Source: an uncultured Clostridia bacterium (lineage in GTDB: Bacteria; Bacillota; Clostridia; Lachnospirales; CAG-274). Taken from it: a stretch of DNA of 57,141 bases. The notes beneath the pieces were generated by a model. That model saw only the letters and a program-made list of their open reading frames with translations, did no database searches and was not told the DNA's origin. The stretch lies in assembly GCA_944381435.1 (NCBI GenBank), contig CALWLD010000014.1, positions 1-57,141 of the forward strand, given 5' to 3'. Of this stretch, positions 47,412 to 55,923 are shown one piece after another (position 1 is the first letter of the stretch; the number at the start of each line of letters is the position of its first letter). The position numbers and the translations under genes were made by a program.

Positions 47412-47965
47412 ATCATACCTAAAATTCCATTTTTTATATCCTTACTTTCTTTTATATCATACCATCTATATGTTTTCAAATCTTTCCATCTATATTTCTT
47501 TAAGTCTTTCCATTTGTTATAATCTATAGTAAGGTTTATTATTAAATTTACAGGAACAATCCATTCTAGCAAGTTTCTAACTGTTAATTCTAAATGCTTT
47601 TTTGCCAAGCTAAGCTGTACATTTAAAATAAATTTTTCGTATACCATTTCAATGGTGTAACCATCTTTATCACATATAGCATTTATCTTTTCTTGTAAAC
47701 TTTCTAATGTAAAAGGTAAAGTTTGGTTATATATAGCCAATATATCATATTGTCTTTTTTCTAAACTATCTGTCAATTTAGGTATTATTTGTACTATTTT
47801 CTCATAATGTTTAGTAGCCTCTTGGCTACACCCTATAACAAATAAATCCGCCAAAATACCGTCTATGTTATCGTTAATATTTTCAATTTCAGGCTCACTT
47901 GCATTCATTATTATGGACATCTCTTCCACATCTTTCATAAAGTTAGGTAAATAATCAATTAACAT
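47408..47965 (-). CDS. Phage tail protein, DUF2313 (XkdU/YmfQ-like)
   Basis: A 185-aa protein with the family opening IDYLPNFMKDVEEM, a helical first half, and the later segment YTIEMVYEKFILNVQLSLAK followed by a VPVNLIINLTIDY-like strand. In Mu- and PBSX-like phages this protein (gp48/YmfQ) caps the baseplate. It overlaps the baseplate J gene by 11 nt. The C-terminal repeat KKYRWKDLKTYRWYDIK is a tandem duplication. Last gene of the tail operon. Confidence 0.85.
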   Translation of the reverse strand: MLIDYLPNFMKDVEEMSIIMNASEPEIENINDNIDGILADLFVIGCSQEATKHYEKIVQIIPKLTDSLEKRQYDILAIYNQTLPFTLESLQEKINAICDKDGYTIEMVYEKFILNVQLSLAKKHLELTVRNLLEWIVPVNLIINLTIDYNKWKDLKKYRWKDLKTYRWYDIKESKDIKNGILGMI

Positions 47966-49049
47966 CTATTTCACCTCTTAACGGAATAGAATATTCATCT
48001 AAGGATAAATTTTCATTTAATCCATTTATTTTAGTATTTCTTGTATCTTCAACACCTAAAACATTTAAAATATTACTTTCTATATGGCTTATTCTAACAA
48101 TAATATTATTTTCCTCTGTCCAGGTTTTACAAAGTTTATTTATATAGTTTTCTATAGCTTCTTCAATATATCCTCTTATATCCTCTATTTCATATCCATC
48201 TTTTAATTGTACTTCAGTATATATATCTACATTAACAGATTTTACAGGTTCAATAGTTACAAAATGTCCTATAGGTGCAATGCCTTTTCCATCACCTTTA
48301 TATTCTATTGGGTCAATTTCTTCTTGCACCAAATCTATTAATTGTTTTGTTGGTTCATTATAGCTATTGTTGGTTATAACAACTTTAACTGTACCCCCTC
48401 CATCAGGTACACGGTAAACTTTTATCCCCCCAATACCACCGTTTTCCATAATTTCTTCTTTTTCATTAAGTAGAGTTAGTTTTTCTATATAGTCAGCTCT
48501 GTTTCCTCCAAAAGCTTGGCTTCTAAAGCTTTCAAAGTATCTTTTTCTAAAACTTTCTGTATCTTCTTCATCTATAGCAGATATATGTATCTTGTGTATT
48601 TTAGCAGTTTTTAAATTAGCAATAGTATCAATAGGTAATAAATCCCCATAAGATATATTACCTTTAGTTCCTATCTGTTCACATTTTAATTTATAAAATT
48701 CTTCTTCTTTTTCTCCTGTGTATACAAAGTTTATTTCTTCATCTGTTGAAAATCTTTCTCCACCTTTTAACTTAACATCACCATCTAATTTAGCTAAAAT
48801 AACAGAATAAGTAGCTCCAAAAGGCTTAAGCCCTCTTTCCATAGCTCTTTTTATAAGGTAATATCTGCTAGCAGTATCAGCAAACCCTTCTTTCAAAACT
48901 CTGTCAAGTTCAATATAAGCCTGTGAAAGTTCAGCACATATAGGAGCCAAAGCATCGTATATGATAGAGCCTTGTCTTTTGTCAAATTCTTCAGGTACCC
49001 TATCTATAGCTCTTCTTAATATATTGTAAAAAGTCATATTTTCATACAT
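47955..49049 (-). CDS. Phage baseplate assembly protein J/gp47-like
   Basis: A 364-aa baseplate wedge protein of contractile tails. Family features: the N-terminus YNILRRAIDRVPEEFDKRQG, SIIYDALAPICAELSQAY, FADTASRYYLIKRAMERGL, and the middle FRKRYFESFRSQAFGGNRAD. Intact. ATG at 49049 with GGAGG, 2 nt after the DUF2634 gene. Confidence 0.93.
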   Translation of the reverse strand: MYENMTFYNILRRAIDRVPEEFDKRQGSIIYDALAPICAELSQAYIELDRVLKEGFADTASRYYLIKRAMERGLKPFGATYSVILAKLDGDVKLKGGERFSTDEEINFVYTGEKEEEFYKLKCEQIGTKGNISYGDLLPIDTIANLKTAKIHKIHISAIDEEDTESFRKRYFESFRSQAFGGNRADYIEKLTLLNEKEEIMENGGIGGIKVYRVPDGGGTVKVVITNNSYNEPTKQLIDLVQEEIDPIEYKGDGKGIAPIGHFVTIEPVKSVNVDIYTEVQLKDGYEIEDIRGYIEEAIENYINKLCKTWTEENNIIVRISHIESNILNVLGVEDTRNTKINGLNENLSLDEYSIPLRGEIDVN

Positions 49050-49051
49050 AT

Positions 49052-49450
49052 CTACACCTCCAAACTAAAAGTAAAATTCCCAAAAATAGATTTAACAAGA
49101 AACTTGACACCCAAACTACATCTATCATTAAAAATATCAAAAAATTCAAATTCACAAACTTCTTCTATTCTATCATCAATAGATAAAGCATCTTTGATAC
49201 GCCTTTCTATTTCAATTTTTACATATTCTTTAGGCATACCTATCAAATCATCTATTTCTATACCATAGTTCCAATCATAAATTTCAAATTTATATCTTTT
49301 GGTAATAAGTATTTTATATATAGCTTGTGTTAACGATTTTACATCATCAAATATCCCTCTTGCCCTGTTTTTATCAAAATCTATTTTATATGTTTTAGAA
49401 GGCATAGCAATAATGTTAATATTTTCAATATTGTTTCTAACAGGTAACAT
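49052..49450 (-). CDS. Phage protein DUF2634 (XkdS-like)
   Basis: A 132-aa protein like gp25/XkdS baseplate components: SKTYKIDFDKNRARGIFDD, followed by LTQAIYKILITKRYKFEIYD and a terminal beta strand. Predicted baseplate lysozyme-like W protein position in the PBSX order. Good AAGGAGG site before the ATG. Confidence 0.85.
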   Translation of the reverse strand: MLPVRNNIENINIIAMPSKTYKIDFDKNRARGIFDDVKSLTQAIYKILITKRYKFEIYDWNYGIEIDDLIGMPKEYVKIEIERRIKDALSIDDRIEEVCEFEFFDIFNDRCSLGVKFLVKSIFGNFTFSLEV

Positions 49451-49462
49451 TTTCCCTCCTTA

Positions 49463-49720
49463 TTAAATTTCTAATATAGTATCTATCAAAAAAAACTTCT
49501 GTCCTCCAGTTTCGCTAATTATAAGAAGCTTTGTTCCTCTTTCTATCAAATCAGGAAATTTGCTAGTTCTTATTATTTCATCTTCCGTTATAAATATTTT
49601 ATCATCAATCTTTATTTTTATAGGTTGTTCCTCAACAACCTCACCTATGTAAGTTTCTACAAATTTTAAAGACTGTATGCTGTGTAAAATACTAGATTTT
49701 ATAATTTCAAAAAATTGCAT
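49463..49720 (-). CDS. Phage protein DUF2577 (XkdR-like)
   Basis: An 85-aa protein starting at the ATG at 49720, 5 nt after GGAGG; a longer in-frame start at 49789 lies inside the neighbouring gene and is not used. The pattern VGEVVEEQPIKIKIDDK-like with a terminal FFLIDTI matches the small OB-like baseplate hub protein that follows XkdQ. Confidence 0.8.
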   Translation of the reverse strand: MQFFEIIKSSILHSIQSLKFVETYIGEVVEEQPIKIKIDDKIFITEDEIIRTSKFPDLIERGTKLLIISETGGQKFFLIDTILEI

Positions 49721-49728
49721 ATTCCCTC

Positions 49729-50673
49729 CTAAATTTTTTCTAAAGTAAGCTTCATTGTATGTTCTCCATCTTTTATAAAGTGTGAACATTCTTTAACTAA
49801 AACATTTTTTATTTGTTTATTTAAGGATATATCTATCAAATTACCAGCTCTTATCTTTTTATCAGCAAAACAAACAACTTCAAGTTCTTCATTTAATTTA
49901 TTATGTATATTAAGTAAATTTTTAGCATAATTTTTAGCTTGTACGCTATTAAAGTCATTAGGTAATCGTTTAAATTTTCTAAGAACGCCCCAGTTTTGCT
50001 TATTATTTTCATCTTCTTCTAAATAAGTAGAAATAACTTTAGTCTTTTGGTTTTTCAAAGATACCTTTATAGAGTTGTAGACATTTTCATCTATAGATGT
50101 TTTGTGCTTTATGCCAAGGATAAAGTTATCACAATCAATTAAAATAGGTAATTTCATACTATCATAGCTTTTTAAAGAAATTTTTCCAAAATCATCAAAT
50201 AGTATATAGCTTTTATTATTAAATGCTTTTGTCAAATCAATAGCAGTATATAAAATATCTAATATAAGTTGGTTTTCTTCAATTCTATAAGGTATATTAT
50301 ATCCTGTTTCTTCAATAGTTCCTGTTTTTAATGAAAAATCAGCGCATATCATATTTAAAATTTGGCTAGCTGTTTTGTTTTTGTATATATAAGTATCTCT
50401 AGTAATAAGATATCTTATAGAATCATATGCTGTTATATTAATAAAGCTATTATCTATAATATTTTTAGTAAATATATATCCTAAAAACATATTATAATTA
50501 TCTATTTTTATAGTTATAACATCACCTTCATAAAAGTTAATGTTTTCTCCTGTCAAAATAGTAAGTTGCAATCTAGTAGGTTGATATTTATATACACTTT
50601 TTATAACTATTTTATCTATAACTCTGTTTGTTATGTCAATAACACCATTTTTAGAATGTATAATAATCTCTAT
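49729..50673 (-). CDS. XkdQ-like phage tail hub protein, apparent AUA start
   Basis: The frame is open from the stop of the LysM gene to 49729, with TYKxxxFxxD-free beta-rich content and family segments ENINFYEGDVITIKIDN, ASQILNMICADFSLKTG and LFDDFGKISLK. No ATG, GTG or TTG lies between the ribosome site and an internal TTG at 50571. GGAGG is followed 7 nt later by ATA (50671-50673), then GAG ATT ATT ATA CAT. Starting there gives 314 aa, the normal family length, with the expected N-terminus (M)EIIIHSKNGVIDITN. I therefore place the start at AUA. Alternatively the start codon has mutated and expression is lost. Confidence 0.75.
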   Translation of the reverse strand: MEIIIHSKNGVIDITNRVIDKIVIKSVYKYQPTRLQLTILTGENINFYEGDVITIKIDNYNMFLGYIFTKNIIDNSFINITAYDSIRYLITRDTYIYKNKTASQILNMICADFSLKTGTIEETGYNIPYRIEENQLILDILYTAIDLTKAFNNKSYILFDDFGKISLKSYDSMKLPILIDCDNFILGIKHKTSIDENVYNSIKVSLKNQKTKVISTYLEEDENNKQNWGVLRKFKRLPNDFNSVQAKNYAKNLLNIHNKLNEELEVVCFADKKIRAGNLIDISLNKQIKNVLVKECSHFIKDGEHTMKLTLEKI

Positions 50674-50685
50674 ATAAATACCTCC

Positions 50686-51363
50686 TTATTGTAATTTTAA
50701 AACAGTTCCTACTTGAAGTTTTTTAGGTTCTGTTATATTGTTTATTTCCATTATATGTTTATATTTTGTTTCATCGTTTAGCTCTCTTTTTGCTATTTTC
50801 CATAGGGTATCTCCTGATTTCACAGTATATGTTTTAGGTTTATCTTTTTCTGTTCTGTTAACGTCTACAGTATATGTGTTTTGTTTGTTTTCAACAGGCT
50901 TTAATATTTTTTCTTTTATGTCGATATATTCTCTAAAAACTAAATCAACCATAAAATCTCCTTCTTCTCCTGCATTTTCATAAACTGTGTATTCTTCTAA
51001 TGTAACATTTATATTCCCCTTAAATATCTGTTCTCCATTAGGTAAAATTCTAGTTATCAAAAAATTTAAGGGTTTTCTGTTTGCCTTAAATTCTCTAAAT
51101 TTTTCTAAATAAACTATAGGTTTTCCAAGAATAGTATTAGGTGTATATTTAGGTTGTACAAAAGGTAAGGTTAAATCATTAGGTAAAATAATAGAAAGAT
51201 GTATCTCCCTAAGCCCAATACCTTTTATAATATTAACCTCTCCCATACCAATAGTTTCATACCTTTTATTAGTGTTAAAATATTTTGTTATCATTTTTTC
51301 AGGAGGTACAGGTAGCTGATATATCTCTGGTTTATGTTCATATTTTAGTAAATAAGTATATAT
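50686..51363 (-). CDS. LysM-domain phage tail protein (XkdP-like), apparent AUA start
   Basis: 225 aa if started at the ATA at 51361-51363. The C-terminus is a LysM peptidoglycan- or tube-binding domain (TYTVKSGDTLWKIAKREL, YKHIMEINNI). The N-terminal part, including LPVPPEK and MGEVNII, matches the phage XkdP pattern, and part of it precedes the first ATG (51294), so that ATG is too late. AAGGGGG lies 7 nt upstream of the ATA, and no canonical start exists between the previous gene's TAA and the ATG. This is the second of three consecutive genes with this feature. Confidence 0.78.
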   Translation of the reverse strand: MYTYLLKYEHKPEIYQLPVPPEKMITKYFNTNKRYETIGMGEVNIIKGIGLREIHLSIILPNDLTLPFVQPKYTPNTILGKPIVYLEKFREFKANRKPLNFLITRILPNGEQIFKGNINVTLEEYTVYENAGEEGDFMVDLVFREYIDIKEKILKPVENKQNTYTVDVNRTEKDKPKTYTVKSGDTLWKIAKRELNDETKYKHIMEINNITEPKKLQVGTVLKLQ

Positions 51364-51375
51364 AAATACACCCCC

Positions 51376-52179
51376 TTATTTAATATTACACATAAAAATA
51401 AGTTCATCAAAAATCATATCTTTTATTTTGTCAAATATAAAATCATAATCTAGGTTTTTAGTTATAAAGTAGCTATCCTCAAAAAAATTATTGTATATAA
51501 GATTATTTTTATTTTTTTCTTCTGTTTTGTTATATGTATTAGTATCTTTTTTTAAGTATTTGTAAATATCCTTAAAGTATAACTTTTTATTTTTAAAAAT
51601 GTTATTTTCAAAAGTTTTTTTCAAATACTCATTTTTTAAATTTATAATTTCTTTATTAATCAAATTAATTTTATTATTTGTAAGGTTATCTCTATAAAAT
51701 AAATAATTAAAACTATCCAAACCTTCTTTTTTGTTATAAAATTTTTGAAAATATCTTTGATTTATAGGGTATTTATAATAATAAATACCCTTTTTTAAAT
51801 TATCAGTTCTCAAATATTCGTTGTATTTAAAGTTTTTAAGACTATTATTTTTGTTGTAATATAAACTATTTAATATATTATTAGTATAAATATATTTATT
51901 GGTATTTGTAGTATTGTTAAATATATCATACCTATTATATAAACCTATATATTTATATTTTTGTCCATAGTAAATCTTTTTATTATGTAATAAATAACTA
52001 AATTTAGATAAATTACAAAAATAATCATTATAATAATTATTATTTTTATTATAGTTAAAATTATAATTTAACATTTTTTTATTTTTACTATTAAAATAAT
52101 AGTCTATATTTTTATATAAGCTTAAATTTTCAATATTGTAAAATGAAAATAATTTAAAATTAAAAGTATAAAAATTTAT
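51376..52179 (-). CDS. Asn/Tyr/Lys-rich protein in the tape-measure position, apparent AUA start
   Basis: 267 aa if started at the ATA at 52177-52179, which lies 9 nt after GGGAGG; the first ATG (52074) has no ribosome site. The composition is extreme: mostly N, Y, K, I, L and F, with runs such as YNKNNNYYNDYF. The last 20 residues (FDKIKDMIFDELIFM) look like an ordinary helix. No family is recognised. In contractile-tail clusters the tape-measure gene, usually 600-2,000 codons, lies exactly here between the tail chaperone and the LysM gene, so this short protein may set a very short tail or replace it. An alternative is a morphogenesis protein after loss of the tape measure. Confidence 0.6.
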   Translation of the reverse strand: MNFYTFNFKLFSFYNIENLSLYKNIDYYFNSKNKKMLNYNFNYNKNNNYYNDYFCNLSKFSYLLHNKKIYYGQKYKYIGLYNRYDIFNNTTNTNKYIYTNNILNSLYYNKNNSLKNFKYNEYLRTDNLKKGIYYYKYPINQRYFQKFYNKKEGLDSFNYLFYRDNLTNNKINLINKEIINLKNEYLKKTFENNIFKNKKLYFKDIYKYLKKDTNTYNKTEEKNKNNLIYNNFFEDSYFITKNLDYDFIFDKIKDMIFDELIFMCNIK

Positions 52180-52204
52180 GTTAACCCACCTCCCGCCTCA
52201 CATA

Positions 52205-52776
52205 TTAAATTTCTTCAATTTCTTTTTGTTCTTCAATAAATTTATCAATAAAAGCAATAATAACAGCTTTTTCTCTAGCATCTAAAGAAGCAAATTCTCT
52301 AGGTTTAATATTTAGTTTAAAAAGGGCAAAATAGGCATAATTAAGCTCTGCATCACCCTTTTTAATTAGTTTTTTATATCAACAACCAATTCTTCGATGT
52401 TTTCAACAAATCCGCTTATGGTAAGAATTTCTTTAATAAGCCTGTCAATTTCCCCTGCCAACAAAACTTTATTTAAGTATTGTTCAGGCGTATTAACTTT
52501 TAGTTTTTCCATACTTTTTATATCTTTAAAACAAGGTTCTAGTGTAGATTCAATAATGCAATAAGTATTAAGTTTAACCTCATCAATAACAGGTTGCCCA
52601 TTTTTGTTTATAAATGTAGCCTTTTTCTTTAACCTGTTTAAATCTTCAAAAAGTATGGGCTTAATTTTAAATTTTAAATTTTGTCCATTTTCATCTTTTA
52701 AACGGTTAGATATTTCAACATAGTGTACAATATTATCAACTATATTAAGGTTAAGTATTTCTTGTAAAGTAGACAT
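52205..52776 (-). CDS. Tail assembly chaperone (XkdN-like) with -1 frameshift extension
   Basis: The short product (G) is 136 aa, ending at the TAA at 52366-52368: STLQEILNLN, FKIKPILFEDLNRLKKKATF and so on. Just before the stop is A AAA AAC (52369-52375) in the right phase. A -1 shift joins a second open frame (to TAA at 52205) reading KKGDAELNYAYFALFKLN, then PREFASLDAREKAVIIAFID and KFIEEQKEIEEI. This is the typical T part of tail chaperones. The long GT product is about 191 aa. The G/GT ratio guides tape-measure folding and tail assembly in many phages (family knowledge). Confidence 0.85.
52369..52375 (-). promoter_or_regulatory. Programmed -1 ribosomal frameshift site A AAA AAC
   Basis: Slippery heptamer in zero-frame phase (ATA AAA AAC TAA) directly before the stop codon of the tail chaperone short form. 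No canonical codon or start is needed for the downstream frame, which supports read-through by frameshifting. Confidence 0.8.
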
Positions 52777-52790
52777 ACTTTTTCTCCTTT

Positions 52791-53255
52791 CTATTCACCA
52801 ACAACAGGTTCAAAACTTTCTAATATTTCTATATCATTAAATGTAAAAGTCATTTCTTCATCAAGTTCAGTGCTGTTAATATCAAGCTTAGCCATAGTAA
52901 CATTATCAATGTTTACTTGCTTTAATGCAACGCTTTGCCTTTTAATATCACTAGAAGGGTCTTCATTTTCTACAATAATTTCAAAATATGTGTCCTTACC
53001 TTCTTTAATATATTTAAGCATAAGCTCTCTAAATTTAGAGCTAGAGTAGTAAACAGTCATTTTTCCGCTACCGCTCCAACCGCTAGATTTATGCTTAGTA
53101 CCAGTTTGTCCTAAAACTTTTATTTCTCTTTTAGTTTTTTTAATTTTAGCCTCTATGTTTTTTAAGTATAAAAGCTCTTCTCTTTTCCCATCAATATCAA
53201 CATAGCAAGTGCCTAAAGCACCGTTTATAGTATCCCAGGCTTTTAAAGTAGCCAT
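52791..53255 (-). CDS. Phage tail tube protein (XkdM-like)
   Basis: A 154-aa inner tail tube protein. Family pattern: opening ATLKAWDTINGALGTCYVDI, then KTKREIKVLGQTGTKHKSSG with WSGSGKMTVYY, and the later VSVALKQVNID-like and EEMTFTFNDIEIL. It polymerises as hexamer rings inside the sheath. ATG with GGAGGAG, 10 nt after the sheath gene. Confidence 0.92.
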   Translation of the reverse strand: MATLKAWDTINGALGTCYVDIDGKREELLYLKNIEAKIKKTKREIKVLGQTGTKHKSSGWSGSGKMTVYYSSSKFRELMLKYIKEGKDTYFEIIVENEDPSSDIKRQSVALKQVNIDNVTMAKLDINSTELDEEMTFTFNDIEILESFEPVVGE

Positions 53256-53265
53256 AAATCTCCTC

Positions 53266-54555
53266 CTATTCTATAATACATTTCATATATAATTTATCCA
53301 TACTAGCAACAGGTTCAATCATTAAATCAACAACAACATCACCTTTTTCAACGCCTTTTTTAATAGAAATATCATCAGCAGAAAAATTATCAATAGCTCT
53401 AATAGCTTGTAGCATATTAAAATAATTTATAAGTTCCGATTTAAAAATATCTCTACCTAATGCATCGTTTTGCATTTTGCCAAGATAATAATCGTTAAAT
53501 ATTCTAGCAATATCATTAGCGGTAGAATCTAAAACACGTATAATTTGGTTGTTGCTAAAGTCGGAATTTTTATCTGTAGAAAAACTAACAAAAGTATTAA
53601 TATCTTTTAAAACTCTAACATCTCCGCTATCATAGTAAAATACAAATTCTCCATTTTCAATAGCCTCTTTAAGCTCATTATTAGAGTATTTAGCTTCAAA
53701 TGTATATTCACCATCATATATCTTGTTAGTAAGGCTTTGGTTTATTTCAGCACCAGCTAAAGCACCCCCAACCCAATATACAAGGTTTTTATCATTTTTT
53801 ACACTAACAATGCCTTCAAAATCTGCCTTTTTATAGTTGTATAATACGGTAGAAATTTTAATGCCTTCATCATCACGAAGCCTTTTAGTAAAGCTTTCAA
53901 AAAGACCTTTAGTCAGTTCATCTTCTCCATCATATATAAGTACATTAAAGTTTTCTGCTTCAACAAGTGCTAAAAACTTGCTATATTCTGCATTAGTAAC
54001 CTCACTGTCTGTACCTCCTAAAAGGTTAGTTCCAGCATTTTCTTCAAAATCACCAGTTCCGCTAAATACAACAAAATCATTTTCGGTTAGTTCATCTATA
54101 TTGGTAGCAACTGTTTCGTCAACTAATATATTTTCAATATATGTATAAATGGTGCTTTTATCATCATCAACATTAGATGCAATTTTTATTTTAATATCAT
54201 TTCCTCTAGTGCCAGAATATTTAGCTTCAACGTTTAATCCACCAATAGTAGCCTTTGCTTTTTCACCTGTACCTATCCTAAAATATTTTATTTCTTTAGC
54301 ATTTTTAAATGCCTCTCTAAAAGGTGTAAGCAAAGGGCTTGTATATTCGTATCCTAAAATCTTCAAAGAATCTTTCTGAAAATCTTCATTAGTTATGGTA
54401 ATAACCTTATTTTCATCTCCCCAGTTATTTTTTAATGCCATAGCCATAACACCTCTATCGGCAATACTTCCCAAAGCCCTAGCTTTAGAAATAAAGTTTA
54501 TATAAGCACCAGGTAAAACTTTATTATAAGTTACAAAAGTACCTCCTGTAGCCAT
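53266..54555 (-). CDS. Phage tail sheath protein (XkdK-like)
   Basis: A 429-aa contractile sheath subunit. N-terminus VLPGAYINFISKARALGSIA with DRGVMAMALKNNWG, then the variable outer domain, and the C-terminal sheath core with GDVRVLKDINTFVSFSTDKN and IIRVLDSTANDIARIF, GRDIFKSELINYF. It shows that the virion is myovirus-like or a phage-tail-like particle. The ATG overlaps the preceding small gene's stop by 1 nt. Confidence 0.94.
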   Translation of the reverse strand: MATGGTFVTYNKVLPGAYINFISKARALGSIADRGVMAMALKNNWGDENKVITITNEDFQKDSLKILGYEYTSPLLTPFREAFKNAKEIKYFRIGTGEKAKATIGGLNVEAKYSGTRGNDIKIKIASNVDDDKSTIYTYIENILVDETVATNIDELTENDFVVFSGTGDFEENAGTNLLGGTDSEVTNAEYSKFLALVEAENFNVLIYDGEDELTKGLFESFTKRLRDDEGIKISTVLYNYKKADFEGIVSVKNDKNLVYWVGGALAGAEINQSLTNKIYDGEYTFEAKYSNNELKEAIENGEFVFYYDSGDVRVLKDINTFVSFSTDKNSDFSNNQIIRVLDSTANDIARIFNDYYLGKMQNDALGRDIFKSELINYFNMLQAIRAIDNFSADDISIKKGVEKGDVVVDLMIEPVASMDKLYMKCIIE

Positions 54556-54716
54556 TAGATAACCCCCTCCATATATTTTTTAATTATTTTTTCAACATCA
54601 TTTTTGCTGTATTTTTCTTCATCTTTTAGCAAAGTATTTAATAAATCTTTTTTGTTTTTATAAGCTTTGCTTTTTAAAAATTGTTCCTTATAAAATTTTT
54701 TAATTTTTTCAGACAT
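54555..54716 (-). CDS. Small phage protein between connector and sheath genes
   Basis: A 53-aa, Lys/Glu-rich helical protein (MSEKIKKFYKEQFLKSKAYK...), ATG at 54716 with GGAGG, stop overlapping the sheath start by 1 nt. Small genes at this position are common in PBSX-like clusters. Function unknown. It is too short for usual gene finders. Confidence 0.75.
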   Translation of the reverse strand: MSEKIKKFYKEQFLKSKAYKNKKDLLNTLLKDEEKYSKNDVEKIIKKYMEGVI

Positions 54717-54725
54717 AATACCTCC

Positions 54726-55130
54726 TTAAATATATAATTTTTGCATTTTATCTGTTTCTTCTTTTTTAAAAACATAAAAGTTGTATTCCACATAGAATTT
54801 CAAAATACCATTTTGTATAATCCCCTCCATATTTTCCCCTTTTATAAAACCCTTTTCAAATTTTAACATAGAAAAATTATCATATAACATAGTAAGTATG
54901 TTGTTGCAATCATCTATGATATTATCTGCTTTTTTAGGAAAATATGTTATCTCCATTTTGTTAAAAAGCTTATATCGCTTAGCTAATAGTTGTTTTTCTT
55001 CTGTTTTATCACATCTTATACAAAAACAGGGCAATAAAAAACCCTGTTTTATGTGTTCGGCATATATATTGGGCTTGTCAAACACATTGTATAATTGCAT
55101 ACTAATAGAATTTATCAGTTTAGATATAAT
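54726..55130 (-). CDS. Phage tail-completion-type protein (DUF6838-like), apparent AUU start
   Basis: The internal ATG at 55100 would remove the conserved N-terminal helix. Starting at the ATT at 55128-55130, 7 nt after GGAGG, gives 134 aa with (M)ISKLINSISMQLYNVF, then EHIKQGFLLPCFCIRC and YFPKKADNI, as in small connector or tail-completion proteins of this cluster. There is no ATG, GTG or TTG nearer the ribosome site. This is the fourth gene in this operon without a normal start codon. Confidence 0.65.
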   Translation of the reverse strand: MISKLINSISMQLYNVFDKPNIYAEHIKQGFLLPCFCIRCDKTEEKQLLAKRYKLFNKMEITYFPKKADNIIDDCNNILTMLYDNFSMLKFEKGFIKGENMEGIIQNGILKFYVEYNFYVFKKEETDKMQKLYI

Positions 55131-55150
55131 ATTTATCCCTCCTAAAATAT

Positions 55151-55525
55151 TTATCCTATATCATCAAATATATCAAGCATAATTTCCTGATGGCTAGTGT
55201 ATATTACAGGCTCTCCGCTGTTTTTGTATTTAGTAGTTTTTCCATTTTGAGTAACAACAATTATAGAGCCTGCTTTTATTTTTATATTATTATCTAAAAA
55301 TATTTTGACCCTTTGAGTTATAGAGTTATTAAATAAACCTTCTTTAGCCACTAAAACATTGTAGCTATTTTTATAATAAGATACTCTACAAGGAATATTT
55401 TCATATTTAAGTACAGAATTTTGCTTTTTTATAAAGCTATTTTCATCTATAAAGCTTTCATATTCGTATATGTTACAAAAGGCAGTGTAAAGTAATTTAA
55501 GAGTATTTTTTGTATTTTTAATCAT
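55151..55525 (-). CDS. Phage head-tail connector-type protein
   Basis: A 124-aa protein in the XkdH position. The second half is beta-rich (RVSYYKNSYNVL, TQRVKIFLDNNIKIKAGSII, VVTQNGKT), resembling small minor structural or stopper proteins of siphovirus and myovirus heads. The ATG follows the previous stop (TAA ATG) with no clear ribosome site, so translation is probably coupled. Confidence 0.65.
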   Translation of the reverse strand: MIKNTKNTLKLLYTAFCNIYEYESFIDENSFIKKQNSVLKYENIPCRVSYYKNSYNVLVAKEGLFNNSITQRVKIFLDNNIKIKAGSIIVVTQNGKTTKYKNSGEPVIYTSHQEIMLDIFDDIG

Positions 55526-55915
55526 TTACCAAACAATCCTTTTGTATTTATAAAGTAGCTTTTTCTTATCTAAAAAATAATCACTAATAGTTTTTATGTC
55601 ATTAACGCTATTTTCAAAATAAGTAATAGATATATCACCTTCTTTAATAGATTTTATAGCTTCATCAAAAGATATGTTATGCTCTATGTTAGATACTTTA
55701 ATAAGAGATAAATATTCCCCTATAACAATATCTATAAAAACATCTTTTATAATATTAAATTCAATAAAAGGGTTTATTTCAAATTGAATAAAATTTTTAA
55801 TAGATTTAATAGCCATAAGAATAATTTTTTCAGATAAATAAACATTTTCGATAGAAAGGTTTAATGTATTAATTTTATCAGATATTTCTGTAACAAGATT
55901 GTCTAAATCATTCAT
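55526..55915 (-). CDS. Phage head-tail adaptor-type protein
   Basis: A 129-aa, largely helical acidic protein (NDLDNLVTEISDKINTLNL, YLSEKIILMAIKSIKNFI) in the position of the YqbG/gp6-like adaptor after the capsid gene. The start is taken at the ATG at 55915, with AAAGG upstream; a GTG at 55924 overlaps the capsid stop and is possible. The family assignment rests on position and fold type only. Confidence 0.6.
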   Translation of the reverse strand: MNDLDNLVTEISDKINTLNLSIENVYLSEKIILMAIKSIKNFIQFEINPFIEFNIIKDVFIDIVIGEYLSLIKVSNIEHNISFDEAIKSIKEGDISITYFENSVNDIKTISDYFLDKKKLLYKYKRIVW

Positions 55916-55923
55916 AAAAATCA

